Shown here: piece after piece, positions 59,458 to 64,000 of the stretch
Numbering within the stretch: the stretch's first letter is position 1
How the letters are laid out: every line of letters begins with the position of its first letter
Assembly (NCBI RefSeq): GCF_003463065.1
Contig: NZ_QSCM01000008.1
Location: 76,058-140,057, forward strand
Direction of reading: 5' to 3'
Source: Blautia sp. OF03-15BH
GTDB lineage: Bacteria > Bacillota > Clostridia > Lachnospirales > Lachnospiraceae
DNA: 64,000 nucleotides
The notes under the pieces: generated by a model
Seen by the model: only the letters and a program-made list of their open reading frames with translations
The model's database searches: none
Told to the model about the DNA's origin: nothing
Program-made: the position numbers and the translations under genes

Positions 59458-60876
59458 ATGATAAAACGAACAATTAGCGGTATGATTGGGAAAGGTTCTC
59501 TGGCTCATAACAGGAGAGAGTTTTTCGCAGAGAATGTAGACCCAGACAGAGTACAATTAAATATTTGTTACCAGAATGAAAATCTGAAAGAAGTTTACAA
59601 AGAGTTATTTGATGATGCTGTGGAGAGATACAATACCGGGAAAAGAAAAGACCGGAAGATTACAAATTACTATGAAAAAATCCGGCAGGGAAAACAGGAA
59701 AAGTTGTTCCATGAAGTGATTTTCCAGATTGGAAACCGAGAAGATATGGCTGTTGGAACAGAAGCAGGAAATCTGGCTGTAAACGTACTGGATGAGTATG
59801 TAAAAGATTTCCAGAAACGGAATCCGACACTTCGGGTATTTAGTTGCTATTTGCATCAGGACGAGGCTACTCCACATCTCCACATTGATTTTATTCCTTA
59901 TGTAACGGGCTGGAAGGGAAAAGGAATGGATACCAGAGTTTCGCTGAAACAGTCATTAAAAGGTCTGGGATTTCAAGGTGGAAATAAGCATGATACGGAA
60001 CTGAATCAGTGGATAAATCATGAAAAAGAAGTTCTGGCAGAGATTGCAAAGCAGTATGGAATTGAATGGGAACAGAAAGGTACTCATGAGGAACATCTGG
60101 ATGTTTATAACTTTAAGAGAAAAGAACGGAAAAAGGAAGTACAGGAATTGGAGCAGGAGAAAGAGTATCTAACTGCTGAAAAAGAAGAATTAACAGCACA
60201 AATTGCAGAATCCAGGGTAGATATCCAAATTTTAAAAGACGATAAGGAACAGGCAATCAAGGCGAAGCAAGAAGCAGAACAAAAGGCAGGGAACGTAGAA
60301 AAAGAACTAAAAAGTCTGGAAGATCGCAGAGAACAGCTACAGCCGATTATGGATAATGTGAGCAAAGAAATTAAGGAATATGGAACGGTTAAAACGTTAC
60401 TGCCGGAGGCTGGCACTCTGGAACGGGCGGTAACTTACCGGGATAAAAAGATTAAGCCGCTGTTTATTCAATTAAAGAATAAGGTCGCTGCAATGGCGGC
60501 TCAGATTAAAGAACTTACGAAAGAGGTGGAAAATTGGAAGGGAAAATATCAAAAGCTGAAACAGAAATATAATGGTATTCAGAGCGAACTGAATGATATG
60601 CGTAAAGACAATCAGAAATTGTCAGAAGAAAAAGATACATTACAAGGTGTTTCTGATAGGTATGATCGTGTTGTGCGTGTTCTGGGAATAGAAACTGTAG
60701 ATGCGGCAGTACAGCAGGATATTCAAAATGAGAAAACTCTGGAAGAAAAGCGACAGATGGAGCAAATGCCGAAGGGAAATATTCATGAAAGATTGGCATG
60801 GGGAATGAAAAAGAGCGAGATGGAGAATCAGCAGCGTAAGAAAACTAAATCAAAAAACAGAGAAATGGAGAGATAA
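59458..60876 (+). CDS. mobV: MobV-type relaxase (Pre/Mob plasmid recombination enzyme)
   Basis: This ~472-residue protein starts at ATG 59458 after GAGGTGAG; an earlier in-frame start lacks a good site. The relaxase domain (1-220) has the MOBV motif HQDEATPHLHIDFIP (HxDExxPHxH) near residue 140 and an N-terminal RTISGMIGKGSLAHNRREF. The C-terminal half (about 225-440) is a long coiled coil. It would nick the element at oriT and pilot its transfer, using conjugation machinery supplied by another element, since none is encoded here. Confidence 0.92.
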   Translation: MIKRTISGMIGKGSLAHNRREFFAENVDPDRVQLNICYQNENLKEVYKELFDDAVERYNTGKRKDRKITNYYEKIRQGKQEKLFHEVIFQIGNREDMAVGTEAGNLAVNVLDEYVKDFQKRNPTLRVFSCYLHQDEATPHLHIDFIPYVTGWKGKGMDTRVSLKQSLKGLGFQGGNKHDTELNQWINHEKEVLAEIAKQYGIEWEQKGTHEEHLDVYNFKRKERKKEVQELEQEKEYLTAEKEELTAQIAESRVDIQILKDDKEQAIKAKQEAEQKAGNVEKELKSLEDRREQLQPIMDNVSKEIKEYGTVKTLLPEAGTLERAVTYRDKKIKPLFIQLKNKVAAMAAQIKELTKEVENWKGKYQKLKQKYNGIQSELNDMRKDNQKLSEEKDTLQGVSDRYDRVVRVLGIETVDAAVQQDIQNEKTLEEKRQMEQMPKGNIHERLAWGMKKSEMENQQRKKTKSKNREMER

Positions 60877-60880
60877 GATT

Positions 60881-61255
60881 ATGGAAAAACACATTTATGA
60901 TGAAAAGAACGGATTAAGATATACTTTGCAAGGAGATTATTATTTGCCAGATTTGGCACTGAATGAAGAAGAACCGACATATGGAAAATATGGAATGTTA
61001 CGAAAACAATTTCTGAAGGAACACAGATCAGCAAAATATCAATACTTGTTGTTGACTGGAAAGCTGACGGAACATCTGAATCAGATCGATCAGGAGAGCA
61101 GAGAACAGGTGGAAATGCTTATGGAACAGATGGCAGAAAAACAGGGTGTAACTGAAGAATTAAAGGTACGGAATCAGATGAAGTGGGTTAGGCTGATGAA
61201 TAATATAAAAGCCAGTGCAGAAGAAATGGTGTTGAGAGAAACACTTTATATATAA
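60881..61255 (+). CDS. tnpV: TnpV-like transposon protein
   Basis: This 124-residue protein has the pattern of TnpV from Tn4451-type and related elements: IYDEKNGLRYTLQGDYYLPD, YGKYGMLRKQFLKEHR and YQYLLLTGKLTEHLNQID. It lies 5 bp after mobV with an AGATAAG-type ribosome site. Its role is unknown although it is conserved next to relaxase genes. Confidence 0.85.
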   Translation: MEKHIYDEKNGLRYTLQGDYYLPDLALNEEEPTYGKYGMLRKQFLKEHRSAKYQYLLLTGKLTEHLNQIDQESREQVEMLMEQMAEKQGVTEELKVRNQMKWVRLMNNIKASAEEMVLRETLYI

Positions 61256-61335
61256 GTATTGTTTGTAAAGGACTGAACAGGAAAAGCACAATACTATCCT
61301 GCTTATTAAGATTTATTTCACATCTCTTGATTTTT

Positions 61336-61373
61336 ATTACGGTTACTGATATAGTTATTACAGTAACCGTAAT
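61336..61373. promoter_or_regulatory. Perfect 13-bp inverted repeat, PadR operator candidate
   Basis: ATTACGGTTACTG and CAGTAACCGTAAT are perfect arms separated by 12 bases. The right arm ends a few bases before the AAGGAGG of the PadR gene, so a bound dimer would block transcription or translation. Confidence 0.65.
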
Positions 61374-61387
61374 AAGGAGGGGATGCT

Positions 61388-61711
61388 ATGAGGGATAATG
61401 TGAAAAGTGGTGCACTCACAGAAGTGACATTCTATATTTTGCTTTCACTCTATTCACCTAAACACGGATATGCTGTCATGCAGTTCATTGAAGAAAAAAC
61501 AGGTGGGCGGCTTTCATTGGGAGCAGGCACTTTATATGGTGCATTAAATTCAATGCAGGAAAAGGGATGGATTGAGCTTTTCGGAGATAGTGAAGGTAGA
61601 AAAAAAGAGTATCTTATCACTGTAAAAGGAAAGGAGATAGCTGAAAAAGAACTTATCAGACTTCGTGAACTTGTAGGTATTGCAAGCGGAATTGTAGGAG
61701 GTACATTATGA
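61388..61711 (+). CDS. PadR-family transcriptional regulator
   Basis: This 107-residue winged-helix protein reads TEVTFYILLSLYSPKHGYAV, GGRLSLGAGTLYGALNSMQE and KEYLITVKGKEIAEKELIRL, the standard PadR core. It overlaps a DUF2812 gene by 4 bases. The pair is a frequent two-gene cassette in Firmicutes, in which PadR represses its own operon. Confidence 0.93.
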   Translation: MRDNVKSGALTEVTFYILLSLYSPKHGYAVMQFIEEKTGGRLSLGAGTLYGALNSMQEKGWIELFGDSEGRKKEYLITVKGKEIAEKELIRLRELVGIASGIVGGTL

Positions 61712-62295
61712 GCAAAAAGTGTTATCGTTTTTTTGGCGGGCTATTGACGGTACAGAAAAACTGGCTGAATAAGATGGCTGAAAAAGGTTATCGCCTTATT
61801 CGAACGGGAAAATTACTCTATGAATTTGAAAAATGTAAGCCAGGTCAAGTTCAATATTGCGTGGAGTTTATAGGACAAAAATCAAAAGCTAATGCTGAAG
61901 ATTACCATGATTTCTTGGAAGAAATGGGATATTCCGTATTCTATAAAAATATCAATCTTAATTATTCTGTTGGTAAAGTTCGCTGGCGTCCGTGGGCTGA
62001 AATTGGCGGTCGTATTGCAACAAACACTACAACATTTAACAGGGAATTGCTGATTGTAGAAAAAGAAAATGATGGAAAACCTTTTGAACTTCATACGTCC
62101 TATGAAGATAGGGCAAATTATTACAGTAATTTGCGAAATCCCTGGCTTTTATTAATGCTTATGCTCGTGGCATTTGCTACCGTAAATCGGTCTGTTATTT
62201 TAGGCATAGTTGCTGTGATTTTTCTAATCCCTGTCATTATATACCAGTTGCAAATTATGAAAAATAGGCATGAAGCGAAGATGAAGGAGTGGTGA
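61708..62295 (+). CDS. DUF2812 membrane protein
   Basis: This 195-residue protein has an N-terminal soluble domain (NWLNKMAEKGYRLIRTGKL, then EFEKCKPGQVQYCVEFIG) and two hydrophobic helices near residues 145-180. The DUF2812 pattern is clear. Its partner is the PadR regulator directly upstream. Proposed roles include envelope-stress or drug response, but none is established. The next 220 bases contain no gene. Confidence 0.85.
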   Translation: MSKKCYRFFGGLLTVQKNWLNKMAEKGYRLIRTGKLLYEFEKCKPGQVQYCVEFIGQKSKANAEDYHDFLEEMGYSVFYKNINLNYSVGKVRWRPWAEIGGRIATNTTTFNRELLIVEKENDGKPFELHTSYEDRANYYSNLRNPWLLLMLMLVAFATVNRSVILGIVAVIFLIPVIIYQLQIMKNRHEAKMKEW

Positions 62296-62460
62296 TTCAG
62301 GATAACAAGGTTGGTTTAGCTGATGCAATGTAATGCACTGTCGTTTGAGGGTTAGTAGCCCGTTCTTAAATTTGTGGGCAGTTTGTTGCTGATGATATAA
62401 ATATTAGAGAAAATTAATTGAAAGTTAAAAAAAGAAAGTAATAAGTAAACAAAGGCTCAA

Positions 62461-62489
62461 TTGTAAACATGTATTGGGAACGCTATAAT
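62461..62489 (+). promoter_or_regulatory. Promoter of the XRE-family gene
   Basis: TTGTAA and TATAAT are separated by 17 bases, about 27 bases before the ATG. Confidence 0.7.
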
Positions 62490-62515
62490 GGAAATAAGGA
62501 CAGGAGGTGCGAACA

Positions 62516-63571
62516 ATGCGTATTGGTGAGCAGATAAAAAACTATCGAAAAACTGAGGGATTAACACAAGAACAGGTGGCAAATTATCTGGGTGTTTCTA
62601 CTCCTGCGGTAAATAAATGGGAAAAGGGAAATACATATCCGGATATCTCATTACTTCCAGCTTTGGCACGATTATTGAAAATTGATATGAATGAATTGTT
62701 TTCGTTTCGTGAAGAATTGACCGAAAAAGAGATTGGACAATTTGTGAATGAACTTTCGGAAGTTTCATTGGACAGCTTTACAGAGGCTTTCGAGATGGCA
62801 TCTCGTAAAATACAGGAGTATCCTCATTGCGACTTATTAATATATACGATCGCAACCGTTCTGAACGGATCTTTGACTTTGTCAGATCTTAATGGCGAAG
62901 AACGAATGGAATATAATGCAGCTATTATTGAGTGGCTGGAACGAACAGCAGACAGTCAGGATGAAAGAGTGAGAAATTCAAGCGTTTTTATACTTGCAAC
63001 AAAATATGTCCAAATGGAGAAATATGAAGAAGCAAATGCCCTTTTGAAAAAAATTCCTGATACTGTAATTGATGCAACGATTATGAAAACAAGTGTATTA
63101 GCACATCAGGAAGGAACAGACACTGCTGCGTTATTCCTGGAAGGGAAACTGCTACAGGCAGTTGTCAATATTCAAAGCTACTTGTATAAGTTAATTGAAA
63201 TGGAAGAAGAAACAGGAAATCATGATAAAGCAGAGAGAATTGCTGAGATTACAGATCACATGATATCGTTGTTTGGACTATGGAATTACGGCAACACAGT
63301 GCCATATCTGCTGATTGCTGGATATCGAAAAGATGTAGAAAAATGTGTTCAGTTAATTAAGCAATTATTAAGTGAATCACAGAAGCCTTGGAATATGACA
63401 CAATCCCCTTTGTATTACAGGTATGAGGATACTGCACAGGGAAAAGCCTTTTCGGGAGTTGGAAAAAATTTTGTTCGTGAATTGTATTCGGAAATTGAAA
63501 ATAAGAAAGAGTATGAATTCTTGAGAGGGAATAAGGAACTCGAATTAATTTTTGAGGAACACTTGAAATAG
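62516..63571 (+). CDS. XRE-family regulator with long helical C-terminal domain
   Basis: This ~351-residue protein has an N-terminal Cro/CI helix-turn-helix (RIGEQIKNYRKTEGLTQEQV, then YLGVSTPAVNKWEKG). About 280 residues of helical, TPR-like repeats follow (for example KYVQMEKYEEANALLKKIPD). The start at 62516 after AGGAGGTG is used. Many such regulators in Firmicutes sense peptides, but no peptide gene is visible. It may be cargo of the mobile element. Confidence 0.85.
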   Translation: MRIGEQIKNYRKTEGLTQEQVANYLGVSTPAVNKWEKGNTYPDISLLPALARLLKIDMNELFSFREELTEKEIGQFVNELSEVSLDSFTEAFEMASRKIQEYPHCDLLIYTIATVLNGSLTLSDLNGEERMEYNAAIIEWLERTADSQDERVRNSSVFILATKYVQMEKYEEANALLKKIPDTVIDATIMKTSVLAHQEGTDTAALFLEGKLLQAVVNIQSYLYKLIEMEEETGNHDKAERIAEITDHMISLFGLWNYGNTVPYLLIAGYRKDVEKCVQLIKQLLSESQKPWNMTQSPLYYRYEDTAQGKAFSGVGKNFVRELYSEIENKKEYEFLRGNKELELIFEEHLK

Positions 63572-63619
63572 GTTGTAAAAATGTATGGAAATAGATATAG
63601 TTGAGAAAGAAGAAAATTT

Positions 63620-63648
63620 TTGACATTTCCACAGATGCGTGCTAATAT
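63620..63648 (+). promoter_or_regulatory. Promoter of the presumed antitoxin RNA
   Basis: TTGACA and TAATAT are separated by 17 bases. No reading frame with a ribosome site follows, which suggests a non-coding transcript. Confidence 0.7.
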
Positions 63649-63654
63649 GATTAT

Positions 63655-63752
63655 AGAAAAAGAGTGCTACCGATAGACGGTTAGTCCGTTTTACTATTTA
63701 GAATATCATCAAAGATAACCGCTTAGTTTACCAGACCAGGGCGGTTATTTTT
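63655..63752 (+). ncRNA. Presumed antisense RNA of a type I toxin-antitoxin pair
   Basis: A transcript of about 100 bases from the promoter at 63620 would end at the hairpin GATAACCGC/GCGGTTATT with T run (63714-63752). Its 3' part is complementary to the 3' end of the small membrane-peptide mRNA read on the other strand. Its 5' part shares GTGCTACC and GGTTAGTCC with the leader of that mRNA. The antitoxin role is inferred from this layout. Confidence 0.55.
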
Positions 63753-63843
63753 GTGGTTTATGATTATCTTTGCCTAATGTATATCCGATACTAAAGCAGG
63801 TTAAGCCGAAGCTCACTACTGCTATGAAGTCAATAATACTCAT
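63745..63843 (-). CDS. Small hydrophobic type I toxin-like peptide (32 residues)
   Basis: The minus strand encodes a 32-residue peptide starting MSIIDFIAVVSFGLTCFSI and ending DNHKPQK: one membrane helix with a charged tail, like type I holin-like toxins of Firmicutes. It has AAGGAGG about 9 bases before the ATG, and a promoter TTGCAC-17-TATAAT lies at 63958-63986 on the same strand. It is opposed by the presumed RNA at 63655. Killing activity is untested. Confidence 0.65.
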   Translation of the reverse strand: MSIIDFIAVVSFGLTCFSIGYTLGKDNHKPQK

Positions 63844-63957
63844 TGGCTTAGCCCTCCTTTCCAATGGATTCCTTTACAGGTTTCTATGTAATCAGAGGGT
63901 CACAGTCCCTCTGGAGAAGGACTAACCGCCTACCGTTATGGTAGCACCCATGTTTCG

Positions 63958-63986
63958 ATTATAACAGTTAAAAATTACCGGTGCAA
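63958..63986 (-). promoter_or_regulatory. Promoter of the toxin-like peptide mRNA
   Basis: On the minus strand TTGCAC and TATAAT are separated by 17 bases. The ~110-base leader before the peptide is structured, including AGAGGGACTGTGACCCTCT. Confidence 0.65.
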
Positions 63987-64000
63987 TATAAAGTTGGTAG

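Overview
The window looks like the chromosome of a gut Firmicute of the family Lachnospiraceae, most likely close to Blautia. The reasons are the AAGGAGG-type ribosome binding sites, the moderate GC content, the str operon order rpsL-rpsG-fusA-tuf, a ZTP-riboswitch-controlled formate-tetrahydrofolate ligase next to a formate/nitrite channel (an acetogen-like one-carbon module), and families typical of the group (DUF2812 with PadR, TnpV, DUF5348). The species is inferred from these families only.

Layout. 1-4.9 kb: end of a YesN/AraC-type regulator, a carbohydrate ABC importer without its ATPase, and an amidohydrolase. 4.9-7.0 kb: scarred DNA with a decayed copy of the pncB 3' end and its terminator, a frameshifted nuclease-type transposase remnant, a methyltransferase and a ~200-bp imperfect palindrome. 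7.0-19.5 kb: housekeeping (pncB, a cation efflux protein, tRNA-Gln, acyl-ACP thioesterase, cvfB, CAAX protease, dnaE, pfkA, a SpoU rRNA methyltransferase). 19.5-30.7 kb: a self-contained catabolic module made of a PrpR-like regulator, an LplABC-like importer, a cytoplasmic Asp-box hydrolase, an iron-type alcohol dehydrogenase, PdxA2, a four-carbon sugar-acid kinase and a DapA-family lyase. It is bounded on both sides by near-identical copies of one terminator. 30.9-42.7 kb: cell-wall hydrolase, Sua5 with a catalytically dead phosphatase homologue and RpiB, MoxR-DUF58-transglutaminase, RNA methyltransferase, papain-like protease, HAM1 and two phosphodiesterases. 42.8-43.65 kb: six tRNAs plus tRNA-Leu on the other strand. 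43.7-50.2 kb: CorA, HD protein, ZTP riboswitch/fhs, FocA, and a secreted SGNH protein with wall-binding repeats. 50.3-55.1 kb: the str operon. 55.2-64 kb: an integrative mobilizable element inserted just past the tuf terminator (repressor, Xis, Int, RepA-like ATPase, MobV relaxase, TnpV, PadR/DUF2812 cargo, XRE regulator), with a likely type I toxin-antitoxin pair at the right edge of the window. The right end of the element is not visible.

How the parts work together. The 21.5-30.7 kb operon appears to import an unidentified sugar-derived solute, hydrolyse it inside the cell and feed fragments to the known kinase/PdxA2 tetronate route (DHAP) and to a lyase, under a regulator whose repeated TGTTTC-N5-GAAACA-like sites lie around both divergent promoters. 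The most unusual points are this pathway, the terminator duplications that bracket modules, the pseudophosphatase, and a structured, possibly switching, intergenic RNA in the mobile element.
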